Source of the DNA: CAUPWF01 sp964367905
GTDB lineage: Bacteria; Bacillota; Clostridia; Lachnospirales; Lachnospiraceae
DNA length: 50,228 bases
Reading direction: 5' to 3'
Assembly: GCA_964367905.1 (NCBI GenBank)
Contig: CAYIZP010000019.1
Coordinates: forward strand, 1 to 50,228
Below are positions 8,088 to 17,030 of the stretch, piece after piece; the stretch's first letter is position 1, and every line of letters starts with the position of its first letter. Made by a program: the position numbers and the translations under genes. The notes below the pieces were generated by a model, which was not told the DNA's origin, did no database searches, and saw only the letters and a program-made list of their open reading frames with translations.

Positions 8088-8153
8088 GGGGACGGAGGAA
8101 GAATGGAGCGAATGCGACATTTTCCCCCGTCCCCAACTATCTCCGCTGTCCCC
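8088..8153. repeat. REP-like GGGGACGG palindrome
   Basis: GGGGACGG (8088-8095) is exactly complementary to CCGTCCCC (8127-8134), and a further GCTGTCCCC lies at 8145-8153. GC-rich palindromes with this core are common dispersed elements in Clostridia, often tied to REP-associated Tyr transposases. That link is family knowledge. No transposase gene lies in the window. It may double as the terminator of the transketolase operon. Confidence 0.6.
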
Positions 8154-8212
8154 AATTGATATCAGTATTGATTCTTGCTTATGCATAGCTTATACTATCA
8201 ATAAGTTATAAG

Positions 8213-8314
8213 CGAAGACGATGGGAAGATAGTGCAGAGATCAAATATAAACCATTACCAACAGGAATTGATGCTTTTGAAGAACTAATTATGCACGATA
8301 TAATTGTGGTGTAG
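8213..8314 (+). pseudogene. Remnant of an AAA-ATPase-like (DUF1703-type) gene
   Basis: In one frame, with no start codon, the sequence reads SAEIKYKPLPTGIDAFEELI, then a few unrelated codons and TAG at 8312-8314. The P-x-GI-x-x-FEELI string resembles the N terminus of the AAA-ATPase-like/DUF1703 family of variable Clostridia proteins, normally continuing YYYVDKT. Only about 25 codons remain. I read this as a decayed 5' fragment. The promoter of the next gene overlaps it. Confidence 0.4.
8277..8304 (+). promoter_or_regulatory. Promoter of the two-component operon
   Basis: TTGAAG (8277-8282) and TATAAT (8299-8304) with a 16-nt spacer place the transcript start near 8311, about 20 nt before the response regulator. 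The ribosome binding site GGGGGG lies at 8322-8327. Confidence 0.65.
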
Positions 8315-8331
8315 TATAAAAGGGGGGAAGA

Positions 8332-9912
8332 ATGGAAGGTCGATTGATAAGTCTAATGATTGTTGACGATGATAGTGACATTCGAAATGGATTGTTTGAG
8401 AATATAGATTGGAACGCAATTGGATTTAATCCGATTGCTCAAGCGATAGATGGTCTCGATGCAATAGAAAAAATTAAAGCACAGATGCCGGATGTAGTGT
8501 TAACAGATATTCGAATGGAACAGATGGATGGAATGGAGTTGATTGACTACTTATCTATTCACTATCCTAAAATACGAATTGTACTTCTGTCAGGATATAG
8601 TGATGTGGAATATTATAGACAAGCATTAAAATACAAAGTGTTTGATTTTATATTGAAGCCAACACACCCCGACAATTTTGAAGATGTTTTCTCAAGATTA
8701 AGAGAGGAGATGCAGAAAGAAAAAAGAAAATTTATAGATTATATCACGCTTAAGAAAAACGTACAGGACAATAACCGCAGTATTCGACAAGGTGAGCTGG
8801 TAAAAATACTAGAAGAGGGATTAAATGAAGAAGAATGCAATGAGGTACTGGAACGTTATCAGATGTCAGAGTATAGATACAATGTTTATCTTATTACGAC
8901 AACATATTTTCCTAATAATCTTGAAAACGCTGAAAGTATAAAGTTGAAGAATACTAGTTACGAAGAAATAGAACAGATGGTAGAAAGTATTTTGGATAAT
9001 ATAGAGTGTGTAAAATTCAGAGGGAATCAAGGAGAAATGATTACCATTTGTAAAGCTGATCAGTTAGAGGATATCAAGAATAGATTAAAAAACAATATGT
9101 TCATAGATGAATATAGTTTGTTTTCAGGCGTTAGCCATATCTGCCCAGATTTGTATAGATGCAAAGAATATTATAATCAGTCATTGATTGCAATGCGTCA
9201 AATAAGCTTTATCTATAAAGAATGTGTTATATGCTATGATGATTTAAAGTCATATCCACAAGCAATCAAGGTGGAATTTGATATTAAGTTGATTTTACAC
9301 TCTCTATTTTATAAGCAGGATAATGAATGGGAAACAGAAATCAATCGAGTGTTTCATAATTTTAATGATGTGGTATTATTTGATTATGATTATCTTGATT
9401 GTATAACGAATAATTTATATTATGGTGTAATCAATCAGTTGAAGTTGATATATCCGAATTTAGATGAAACAGAAAATTTTTATACTAAAATTTCCTCGAT
9501 CTTAAACCTTGATATAAAAAGAGCTTTTTTAATTCGCACATTTTCAATTGTTCAAATATTAGCAATGGAAAGTAAAGGTGGGGGAAGAGCTAAGGTGATT
9601 TCAGAAATAGATAGAATTATTAATTTACATTACACAGATACACAACTTTCTCTCACGTATATTAGCGAACAAGTTCAAAAATCTGCGGCATACATATCCA
9701 ATATTTACAAGCAAGAGACTGGATCGAACATTAACGATGTTATAACACAGAAGAGAATAGAATATGCAAAAAAATTATTAGAAGAAACAAATGAGAAGAC
9801 TTATAGGATAGCAGAGGAAATAGGATATGCAGATTGTTCATATTTCACGAAATTGTTCAAGAAAAACGTTGGAGTAAGTCCAGGAGAGTATCGGAATTCA
9901 TTACGCAGGTAG
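8332..9912 (+). CDS. YesN-type response regulator, AraC DNA-binding domain
   Basis: The 526-residue regulator has an N-terminal receiver domain: acidic pocket Asp12-Asp13, phospho-acceptor Asp59 in LTDIRM, the LLSGYSD switch segment and Lys in ILKPTHP. A long linker of about 280 residues follows. The C-terminal AraC pair of helix-turn-helices (about 425-526) includes YISEQVQKSAAYISNIYK and YADCSYFTKLFKKNVG. This architecture is typical of YesN regulators controlling neighbouring carbohydrate ABC transporters. The sensor kinase gene starts 7 nt later. The likely target is the transporter-hydrolase-sulfatase unit downstream. Confidence 0.93.
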   Translation: MEGRLISLMIVDDDSDIRNGLFENIDWNAIGFNPIAQAIDGLDAIEKIKAQMPDVVLTDIRMEQMDGMELIDYLSIHYPKIRIVLLSGYSDVEYYRQALKYKVFDFILKPTHPDNFEDVFSRLREEMQKEKRKFIDYITLKKNVQDNNRSIRQGELVKILEEGLNEEECNEVLERYQMSEYRYNVYLITTTYFPNNLENAESIKLKNTSYEEIEQMVESILDNIECVKFRGNQGEMITICKADQLEDIKNRLKNNMFIDEYSLFSGVSHICPDLYRCKEYYNQSLIAMRQISFIYKECVICYDDLKSYPQAIKVEFDIKLILHSLFYKQDNEWETEINRVFHNFNDVVLFDYDYLDCITNNLYYGVINQLKLIYPNLDETENFYTKISSILNLDIKRAFLIRTFSIVQILAMESKGGGRAKVISEIDRIINLHYTDTQLSLTYISEQVQKSAAYISNIYKQETGSNINDVITQKRIEYAKKLLEETNEKTYRIAEEIGYADCSYFTKLFKKNVGVSPGEYRNSLRR

Positions 9913-9919
9913 GTGTTGT

Positions 9920-11719
9920 ATGTTAAAAAAGATAAAGTTAAAACAGATCTTGATAGCCATTACAGTCATAGGAATTCTATTTCCATCTATCGTAATTACA
10001 GGGAGCTTATTAACTAGTTATCGTGATTTGATGGTAGAGAATTATATCACGACGGTTGATAATGAAATAAAACGAATAGGGGAGAGTATTGATAGTTATA
10101 TTTATCAAGAAATTATTTCACCATCAGATAACTTATTGTATGATGAAGAGTTTCTACTATTATTGAACGGCTTTGATGTCGCAAGTTACGAGTCTAAGGA
10201 ACAATCTGTTGAAGAGGAAAAGCTGATTAGTATCTACTTGCTAAATGCATATCTAATAAAGAACAATTACTATGGCATGGGTGATTCTTTATTATCTATT
10301 TTAATAGATGAAAATGATGAAATCTATAATCTAGGAGCACCTTTACTAGAGCTAGATGAAGAAATAGATTTTATAGATTATGTCATTCATGAAGAAGAGA
10401 GAAAGTATATTAATTTTTTATGGTATCCATTGGTAGAAAATACGTTTATGTATGATACGGACAATCCAAGAAATGATTATGTGATTCCTATTACTAGGAA
10501 TATTGTTTCAGCAAATAACCAGAGATATTATGGCAAACAAGTTTTGTTATTACAGGAAGAAGTGATTCATGAATTGTATCAGGACAATGAGTTTATTACG
10601 GAACACATATTTTATATTATAGATGAAGAGGGATACTTGGTATCACATACAGACAAAACACAACTAGAAATAGGAAGAAAAATTGTTGTTGATGAAGGGA
10701 TTAGTGAGGATAAAGCAAACTATGTTTCGACATTCCAATTAGAGGAAAATGGCTGGACAATTGTAGCGGATGTAAAACTACAGTCAATCTACGAGATTGT
10801 TCAAGAGGCAAATGTTGAAAACTGGATTAATATTGGTATGCTCTTAGTAGTATTAATTTTAATTATGATAGGGATTTCCAATATTGTTACTCGACCTATC
10901 TATCACTTGATGGATAGTATTAATCAAGCTTCCAAATATGATTTTCGAGGTGAAATAAAAGAGGCCGGAACAAAAGACACAATTGAGTTAGTAAGGAACT
11001 ATAATGCATTACTTCGAAGTATTGATAATCTAATTTATCGAGAATATGAGATTAAGAAACGGAAACAACAAGCAGAGTTAGATGTTTTGATTTCTCAGAT
11101 TAATCCACATTTTCTATATAATACACTGGAATCTATTGTATGGCAGGCAAGGGCTGCTGGAATATCTAAGGTTGCAGATATGGCGTATTACCTAGGTCAA
11201 CTCTTTAATATTACTGTAAGTAAGGGTAAAAGTATTATTAAGATTTCGAGTGAGATTGAGCATGTTAAATTGTATGTGAATCTACAGAATATGCGGTATC
11301 AAGATAGAATAAATCTGAAGGTGTCTTGGGATGATGAAATCATCTTAGAGGAAAGAACGTTAAAGTTAATTCTACAACCATTTGTAGAAAATGCAATTAT
11401 TCATGGCTTAAAAACGAAAGATACTATTACAATATATATTCATATAGAAAACCAAGATAACGATATTATTTTCTATATAGAAGATGATGGGATTGGAATT
11501 TCGGAAGAAACATTAGAGAAGATACAGGAAGAATTACGAGAAGGAAATAAATTATATGAAATAGAAAAAGAGAACATTACAAAAAATAGAGATATGGGAA
11601 TTGGAATGACGAATGTTCATCAGAGGATTGTATTGTATTATGGAGAAAGATATGGGATTAATATAAAAAGCAAGAATAATGAGGGGACCTGTATTGAAAT
11701 TCGAATTCCCTCGAATTAA
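9920..11719 (+). CDS. YesM-type sensor histidine kinase
   Basis: The 599-residue membrane kinase has a transmembrane helix at about 10-32, a large external sensor region and a second helix at about 297-320. A HAMP-like linker follows, then the His_kinase box with phospho-accepting His in INPHFLYNTLE. The ATPase domain shows LILQPFVENAIIHG (N box), IEDDGIGI (G1) and MGIGMTNVHQRI (G2). It should phosphorylate the YesN regulator just upstream. Family members of this type commonly sense oligosaccharides, sometimes through the transporter's binding protein. The ligand is not visible from sequence. A terminator follows the gene. Confidence 0.93.
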   Translation: MLKKIKLKQILIAITVIGILFPSIVITGSLLTSYRDLMVENYITTVDNEIKRIGESIDSYIYQEIISPSDNLLYDEEFLLLLNGFDVASYESKEQSVEEEKLISIYLLNAYLIKNNYYGMGDSLLSILIDENDEIYNLGAPLLELDEEIDFIDYVIHEEERKYINFLWYPLVENTFMYDTDNPRNDYVIPITRNIVSANNQRYYGKQVLLLQEEVIHELYQDNEFITEHIFYIIDEEGYLVSHTDKTQLEIGRKIVVDEGISEDKANYVSTFQLEENGWTIVADVKLQSIYEIVQEANVENWINIGMLLVVLILIMIGISNIVTRPIYHLMDSINQASKYDFRGEIKEAGTKDTIELVRNYNALLRSIDNLIYREYEIKKRKQQAELDVLISQINPHFLYNTLESIVWQARAAGISKVADMAYYLGQLFNITVSKGKSIIKISSEIEHVKLYVNLQNMRYQDRINLKVSWDDEIILEERTLKLILQPFVENAIIHGLKTKDTITIYIHIENQDNDIIFYIEDDGIGISEETLEKIQEELREGNKLYEIEKENITKNRDMGIGMTNVHQRIVLYYGERYGINIKSKNNEGTCIEIRIPSN

Positions 11720-11744
11720 ATAGATGTCTAAAATGACTAAGAAT

Positions 11745-11800
11745 AAAAAAAACACCATAAATCTAAAAATACTCAAATAGATTATAGGTGTTTTTTTTAT
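11745..11800 (+). terminator. Intrinsic terminator after the sensor kinase
   Basis: AAAAAAACACCATAAATCT pairs with AGATTATAGGTGTTTTTTT with one internal mismatch region. It forms a long stem with a loop of about 15 nt and an eight-T tail. It separates the regulator genes from the transporter genes. A TATAAT at 11801-11806 directly behind it may be the -10 box for the binding protein, though no good -35 box is visible. Confidence 0.8.
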
Positions 11801-11838
11801 TATAATTTACTTAACAAATAAATGCACAGAAAGGAAAT

Positions 11839-13218
11839 ATGAAAATGATGAAAAGAAAAGTCGTAGCGCTATTATGTACAATAGCAGTGATGGGTACTGC
11901 ATTAGTGGGATGTGGTTCAAGTGATGAAGGGACAACAGAGGAAACAACGGAATCGTCGGGGAGTGAAACTGGAGACGAGCAAACAGAATCCTCGGAGCAG
12001 ACAGAGCCGTTGAGATGGGCGATTCAAGCATCACAAGAAGGGAGCTTAGAGTATCAAAACCTGATAGATTTGGCAGCAGAAAACGGGATTATGGTAGAAA
12101 CAGTAGCTTTGCCAGATCCAGTTGCAGGAGAAGCTGATAAGAGATTGATTGATTTGATGGGTGGGGAGAGTTTTGATTTGATTCTGACACCGTATGCAAA
12201 TATCATTCCATATTATAATGGGGGAGTGTTAGAACCAATGGATGAGTTGGCTGAACAAGCAGGATATGATATTGAGGCGACATTTGGTGACTATCCAGCG
12301 AAATTTGATGGACAGACATATGGGTTGCCGGCCTTTGTAGATACCGCAATTACTATATATAATAAAGATATTTTTGATGATGCTGGTGTTCCATACCCAA
12401 CAGCAGAGAATTGGACGTGGGAAGAGTTTATTGGAGTAGGATCACAGTTAACAAATGAAGATGAAGGCATCTATGGGGCGTTCAATCCGATTTGGGCACA
12501 TTACAATTATATGTATGCAATGCAAAAAGGTGCAGAGCATTTCAAGGAGGACGGAACTTCAAATTATGATGATCCATTATTTAAAGAATCAATGGAATTC
12601 TATTATGGATTAGGAAATGTGGAAAATGTGAATCCATCATACTTGGTACAAGAGAGTAAGCAAATGCCAATTGACTATTTTACAACGGGTAATGTAGGAA
12701 TGAGTGTTGCGGGAGGCTGGACGATTGGTTGGTTAACAGATACAGAGAAATATCCAAGAGATTGGAAAGCAGGATTGTTACCAATGCCTTATCCAGAAGG
12801 TGAAAGCCCATCCACAAGTGTAGTTACTTCTAGTTACTATATTCCATCTACGTCTAATCAAAAAGAATTAGCGTTTGAATGTGCAGTACTATTTTCTGAA
12901 AACCAATATTTGATGGGAGAAGGTCGTGTACCTGCAAGAGTTGATTTGTCTGATGAGGAAATTGATACATATATAGAAGATGTATTGGCACCAATGTTAG
13001 TGGATGATGGAATTACAGTGGAAGACATAAAAAATGCGTGGTTCAATCCAGAAATTGTCCCATTCCCAGAAAAAGTGGTTGGGTCAGCATCCGGAGATAT
13101 TAATGCAATCTTTATGGAAGAAGGAGGGCTCTATGGAATTGGAGAGCAAGATATAGATACTACTATGGCAAATATCAAAGAGCGAGCAGATAAAGCAATT
13201 GAGGATACAAGCAACTAA
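11839..13218 (+). CDS. Oligosaccharide ABC transporter, solute-binding lipoprotein
   Basis: This 459-residue extracellular binding protein belongs to the family-1 sugar binders. A signal peptide ends in the lipobox LVGC with Cys25 as the lipidated residue. A Glu/Ser/Thr-rich linker (about 26-55) follows, then the two-lobe binder with KFDGQTYGLPAFVDTAITIYNKDIF, a segment characteristic of the family. It probably delivers a sulfated or otherwise modified oligosaccharide to the two permeases downstream, judged from the sulfatase in the same unit. AAAGGA precedes the ATG. A hairpin between it and the permease genes could let it be made in excess. Confidence 0.92.
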   Translation: MKMMKRKVVALLCTIAVMGTALVGCGSSDEGTTEETTESSGSETGDEQTESSEQTEPLRWAIQASQEGSLEYQNLIDLAAENGIMVETVALPDPVAGEADKRLIDLMGGESFDLILTPYANIIPYYNGGVLEPMDELAEQAGYDIEATFGDYPAKFDGQTYGLPAFVDTAITIYNKDIFDDAGVPYPTAENWTWEEFIGVGSQLTNEDEGIYGAFNPIWAHYNYMYAMQKGAEHFKEDGTSNYDDPLFKESMEFYYGLGNVENVNPSYLVQESKQMPIDYFTTGNVGMSVAGGWTIGWLTDTEKYPRDWKAGLLPMPYPEGESPSTSVVTSSYYIPSTSNQKELAFECAVLFSENQYLMGEGRVPARVDLSDEEIDTYIEDVLAPMLVDDGITVEDIKNAWFNPEIVPFPEKVVGSASGDINAIFMEEGGLYGIGEQDIDTTMANIKERADKAIEDTSN

Positions 13219-13238
13219 TAAAGCATAGAAATAATTTG

Positions 13239-13278
13239 GCACCAACATTTATAAGAATAATAGATGTTGGTGCTTTTT
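13239..13278 (+). terminator. Intercistronic hairpin, partial terminator or mRNA stabiliser
   Basis: GCACCAACAT (13239-13248) and ATGTTGGTGC (13264-13273) are a perfect 10-bp stem followed by five T. Lying between binding protein and permease, it fits an attenuator or 3'-end stabiliser that raises binding protein over permease. Confidence 0.75.
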
Positions 13279-13296
13279 AAATAATGGAGGTCCAAT

Positions 13297-14193
13297 GTGA
13301 AAAAAAGAAAAATTAATTTTAGCAAAAGAGAAGCAAGGCTAGCGTGGTTGTTTATAACCCCATACCTAATTGGATATATCGTGTTTCATTTTGCACCACT
13401 TGTGCTGTCATTTGTGATGAGTCTTACAGATATTAGATATATTAGCAAACTTGATAATGTGAGTTTTGTCGGATTGGCAAATTATATAGAAGTTTTTTCG
13501 GATAAAGAATTTATCAATTCATTTTGGAATAGCATTAAATTTGCACTGATATATGTTCCATTGATTTTAGTGATAGGATTGGCATTAGCCATCTTAGTAA
13601 ATCAGAAACTTTATGCTAGAAAAATGATTAGGGGAATGATTTTTATGCCATATGTATCTAATATGGTAGCAGTGGCAGTTGTATGGTCTATTCTACTAGA
13701 TCCTATTTCAGGTCCAGTTAACATGTTCTTGCGTTCTCTTGGGATTACAGACCCGCCGATGTGGTTGATGAGTACAGATTCAGCACTTATTACCGTTGCA
13801 ATTATTGCAGTATGGCAGGGGGTTGGGTTACAGTTTGTAACATATTTGGCGGCATTGCAAGGAGTTCCTCAAGAGTTGAAGGAAGCAGGCAATATTGACG
13901 GAGCGTCTTCTTGGCAAATATTCAGATATATTACACTCCCATCAATTGCACCAACTACATTCTTGTTGATTATTACATCGACCATTGGTTCGTTTAAGAA
14001 CTTTACGATGATTCAAGCATTAACAGGTGGAGGTCCAGGGATGTCAACAACAGTATTGCCATTGAATATTGTAAATACAGCCTTTTCCACAATGCGTATG
14101 GGATATGCAAGTGCACAGGCAATGATTATGCTAGCACTTATTATGATTATTACGATTTACCAGTGGAAACGACAAGATAGATATCAGTACTAA
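13297..14193 (+). CDS. ABC sugar permease, MalF/UgpA type
   Basis: This 298-residue inner-membrane permease has six predicted helices beginning WLFITPYLIGYIVFHFAP. The ATPase-contacting EAA loop is EAGNIDGASSWQIFRYITLPSIAP, which falls near residues 198-221. The start is GTG at 13297, supported by GGAGG at 13286-13290. It pairs with the next gene to form the channel. No ATPase gene is present in this unit, so a shared MsmX/MsmK-type ATPase encoded elsewhere is expected, as is usual for this transporter family in Firmicutes. Confidence 0.93.
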   Translation: MKKRKINFSKREARLAWLFITPYLIGYIVFHFAPLVLSFVMSLTDIRYISKLDNVSFVGLANYIEVFSDKEFINSFWNSIKFALIYVPLILVIGLALAILVNQKLYARKMIRGMIFMPYVSNMVAVAVVWSILLDPISGPVNMFLRSLGITDPPMWLMSTDSALITVAIIAVWQGVGLQFVTYLAALQGVPQELKEAGNIDGASSWQIFRYITLPSIAPTTFLLIITSTIGSFKNFTMIQALTGGGPGMSTTVLPLNIVNTAFSTMRMGYASAQAMIMLALIMIITIYQWKRQDRYQY

Positions 14194-14203
14194 GGAGGCT
14201 ATA

Positions 14204-15037
14204 ATGAGAGAAAGAAAGAAAAAAATAATTAAAATAACACTCACAATTTTATTGGTTATCTTCGGACTGATGAATATTTTCCCATTTGTTTTTATGCTAT
14301 CTTCTTCGTTCAAACCATTAAATCAAATATTCACATATCCGATTCAGTTAATTCCAGAGACGTTTATTATTACGAATTATATTGAAATTTTCTCGGAACG
14401 ATATGATTTTATACAGTGGTATATTAATACAGTTGTAATGGTACTTACCAATATCGTGTTAAAACTATTTGTAGTTTCTATTACGGCTTATGCATTTGCT
14501 AAAATGAATTTTAGGGGGAAGAATATTCTTTTTGTTGTGTTGCTTTCATCAATGATGATACCACCAGATGTAGTTGTTATTTCGAAATATGTTATTCTCC
14601 AAGGTTTGGGGCTTACGAACACAATGTGGAGCTTGGTGCTCCCAGCTATATTTGATGTGTTTTTCGTATTTATGTTAAGGCAATTTTTCTTATCAATACC
14701 TGACTCCTTATCAGAGGCAGCGATTATTGATGGGTGTGGACACTTTAGAGTGTATTCGAAGATTGTATTACCGCTTGCAGGGCCAGCAGTAGCAACTATG
14801 ATTATTTTTACATTTATTTGGGCATGGAATGATTATTTATCCCCATATATATTCATCACAGACTCAGAGAGGCAAATGCTATCGGTTGGTATGAAGATGT
14901 TCCAAATTAATAACTCTATGGATTATGGACTCTTGATGGCAGCAGCGACGCTAGTCTTAGTTCCAGTAATTATATTGTTTTTGTGTGCACAAAAGTATTT
15001 CATACAAGGGATTGCTACAAGTGGAATTAAAAGTTAA
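14204..15037 (+). CDS. ABC sugar permease, MalG/UgpE type
   Basis: This 277-residue second permease subunit has six predicted helices, opening with TILLVIFGLMNIFPFVFML. Its EAA loop is EAAIIDGCGHFRVYSKIVLP. The C terminus FIQGIATSGIKS is typical of MalG-like subunits. It begins 10 nt after the first permease and has AAGGAGG directly before the ATG. The family and spacing leave little doubt about the role. The substrate is inferred only from the neighbouring hydrolase-like and sulfatase genes. Confidence 0.93.
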   Translation: MRERKKKIIKITLTILLVIFGLMNIFPFVFMLSSSFKPLNQIFTYPIQLIPETFIITNYIEIFSERYDFIQWYINTVVMVLTNIVLKLFVVSITAYAFAKMNFRGKNILFVVLLSSMMIPPDVVVISKYVILQGLGLTNTMWSLVLPAIFDVFFVFMLRQFFLSIPDSLSEAAIIDGCGHFRVYSKIVLPLAGPAVATMIIFTFIWAWNDYLSPYIFITDSERQMLSVGMKMFQINNSMDYGLLMAAATLVLVPVIILFLCAQKYFIQGIATSGIKS

Positions 15038-15084
15038 AAATGGTTGATTATATTAGAGATAAAGCGTAGAAAGGTTTGGTTGTT

Positions 15085-17010
15085 ATGAAATATATATTAA
15101 GAGTAGTCATTCATGAAGATAGATGGGAAAGCCAATTACAGGATATCATTATGTTATGCAGATATGCAGATATTGAAGAGATATTTGTGAAAGAACAGTG
15201 TCATCAAATACTGATGTCTTGCTTTCCATTGGAAGTACACAGAAGAATGGCAAAGATTTATAATAAGATGCGTATAGAATTGAATCAACATGGGATAAAA
15301 TTTAGTATTAATATCGCAACAATTGTGGGGCACTGCGATGCGAGATTAAGTGAAGATATGACTTTGCCGTATACGAAATTTGTTGACTCAACGTTAATGC
15401 CTAATGAAAGTACGTATTGCATTATGGATCAAGGATGGCAGGCATACGCAAAAGAAGTTGTGCGAATATATGCAAAAACAAATCCTGAGATTATAATGAT
15501 TGATGACGATTTTCGTTCAATCAACCATAGTGGATATTTAGGTTGTTTTTGCCCTTTGCATGTGGCGGAAACTGAGAGAGAATGTGGAGTGGCTTTGACG
15601 AAAGAAACATTGAAAAAACATGTCCTTGGAAATACACAATTAGATCGAAAGATACGAGAAGCATGGCGAAAGGTAAACTTTCGGGCACAGCTACAAGCCG
15701 CAGAAAAAATTGAAGAGGGTATCCACGAAGTGAATGGCAAGATTCGGATAGGACTGATGAATTCTGGAGAGCCAAACCATTCCGTACAAGGAAGAGATAT
15801 TGCACAATTACTAAAGAAGTTCGCGGGGGATAAAAAACCAATTTCAAGACCTCTAGGTGGGGCATATGGGGATTGTGTACATGGTGAATTAATACAGATC
15901 CACCATGGGATGGCGCTTAGTATGGCACAATTGAATGATGTGGAAATTATAAGTGAAGTAGAAAATTGGCCACACTCCCTATATACAAAGAGCTTAAAAA
16001 TTACCGAATTACAAATGAAGTTACATACGCTAGCGGGTGCAGATAAGATTAGCATGAACCTTTTCGATTTCATGGGAAGCCCATATTCGCAAGAAGAGAA
16101 GATGATGCAATTGATACGTGATTCAAAAAATAAATTAAAGTTGATTAGTCAGCTTAGAAAGAATAAGCATTGTTCAGGAGTAGGAATGTTATGGCATAAA
16201 GATTGTTCTCTGACACAGACAAACTATGATAACACACCCGAAAACATCATACCATATAGGGAGCAAGATAGTATCTTTACCTTGTTAGGAATTCCGGTAG
16301 CATTTGAAGAACAAGAAGTGAATTTTCTCACGGGTAGTGTTGCAGAATTATTAACAGATGAAAAAATTTCAACATTACTATCAAGAGGAATCATTCTAGA
16401 TGGAAGTGCATTTAAGGTATTAGAGTCTAGGGGGTTTGGTAGATACATAGGAGGAGAGTCCGTTGGGGAACTGAAACAGATATCAAGTGAGAGGATGATT
16501 GGAGAAGCTTTTCATGGAATATATGCAGAGAATTTATTGCCATCAAACTGGCTGCGCTTAGGTCTAAAAAATATGGAGATTCCATTGATAAAACCGGTAG
16601 ATGAAGCTAAGATTATTTCAGTGTACTTAGATGTGGAGTATCGTTCCATAAGTAGTGCGATTTATCTATATGAGAACGAACTAAAGGGACGAGTGTGCGT
16701 TCTTCCAAGTCATATCGGAACATGGACATTTGCGTATAGAAGTAGAGCGAATATGCTAAGAAATATTGTTTCGTATTTATACAATGATGCTATGCCATTT
16801 ATATTAAAAAAGGGCATTAATATTGCGCCATTTTATTATAAGGACCAGGATGAGATAGAGGATACACTAGTACTTGTGAATACAGGGTTAGATGAAGAAG
16901 AGATAGAGATTGTAACAACATTTGTATTGACAGATGAAGATGGAAATGGTATGGAATGTGAATTTACTCTCGCACCATTAGAGTTTAAGCTGTTATTACT
17001 AAAGAGATAA
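15085..17010 (+). CDS. Unrecognised probable glycoside hydrolase of 641 residues
   Basis: I cannot place this protein in a named family. The first 350 residues look like a TIM barrel: alternating helices, MIDDDFRS at about 138-145, a CFC-containing segment GCFCPLH, and ISEVENWPHS near 289-298. Acidic pairs at such sites recall clan GH-A glycosidases. The order of barrel, a middle alpha/beta region (about 370-520) and a C-terminal beta-sandwich resembles GH42 beta-galactosidases. There is no signal peptide, so it would act in the cytoplasm on imported oligosaccharide. The ATG at 15085 is chosen over an in-frame TTG at 15076 because AGAAAGG (15068-15074) is well spaced only for the ATG. The sulfatase follows 20 nt later. 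Confidence 0.6.
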   Translation: MKYILRVVIHEDRWESQLQDIIMLCRYADIEEIFVKEQCHQILMSCFPLEVHRRMAKIYNKMRIELNQHGIKFSINIATIVGHCDARLSEDMTLPYTKFVDSTLMPNESTYCIMDQGWQAYAKEVVRIYAKTNPEIIMIDDDFRSINHSGYLGCFCPLHVAETERECGVALTKETLKKHVLGNTQLDRKIREAWRKVNFRAQLQAAEKIEEGIHEVNGKIRIGLMNSGEPNHSVQGRDIAQLLKKFAGDKKPISRPLGGAYGDCVHGELIQIHHGMALSMAQLNDVEIISEVENWPHSLYTKSLKITELQMKLHTLAGADKISMNLFDFMGSPYSQEEKMMQLIRDSKNKLKLISQLRKNKHCSGVGMLWHKDCSLTQTNYDNTPENIIPYREQDSIFTLLGIPVAFEEQEVNFLTGSVAELLTDEKISTLLSRGIILDGSAFKVLESRGFGRYIGGESVGELKQISSERMIGEAFHGIYAENLLPSNWLRLGLKNMEIPLIKPVDEAKIISVYLDVEYRSISSAIYLYENELKGRVCVLPSHIGTWTFAYRSRANMLRNIVSYLYNDAMPFILKKGINIAPFYYKDQDEIEDTLVLVNTGLDEEEIEIVTTFVLTDEDGNGMECEFTLAPLEFKLLLLKR

Positions 17011-17030
17011 GAGCATTAGGAGAGTCGGAA

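Noticed and set aside
8005..8211. Forward open frame of 68 codons after transketolase
   Set aside because: It starts inside the transketolase gene and runs through the REP-like palindrome, with no ribosome binding site or motif.
15429..16073. Reverse-strand open frame of 214 codons inside the 641-residue enzyme gene
   Set aside because: It lies wholly inside a well-supported forward gene with a ribosome binding site, has no such site itself, and its composition (many Ser, Cys, Phe) is that of an antisense shadow.
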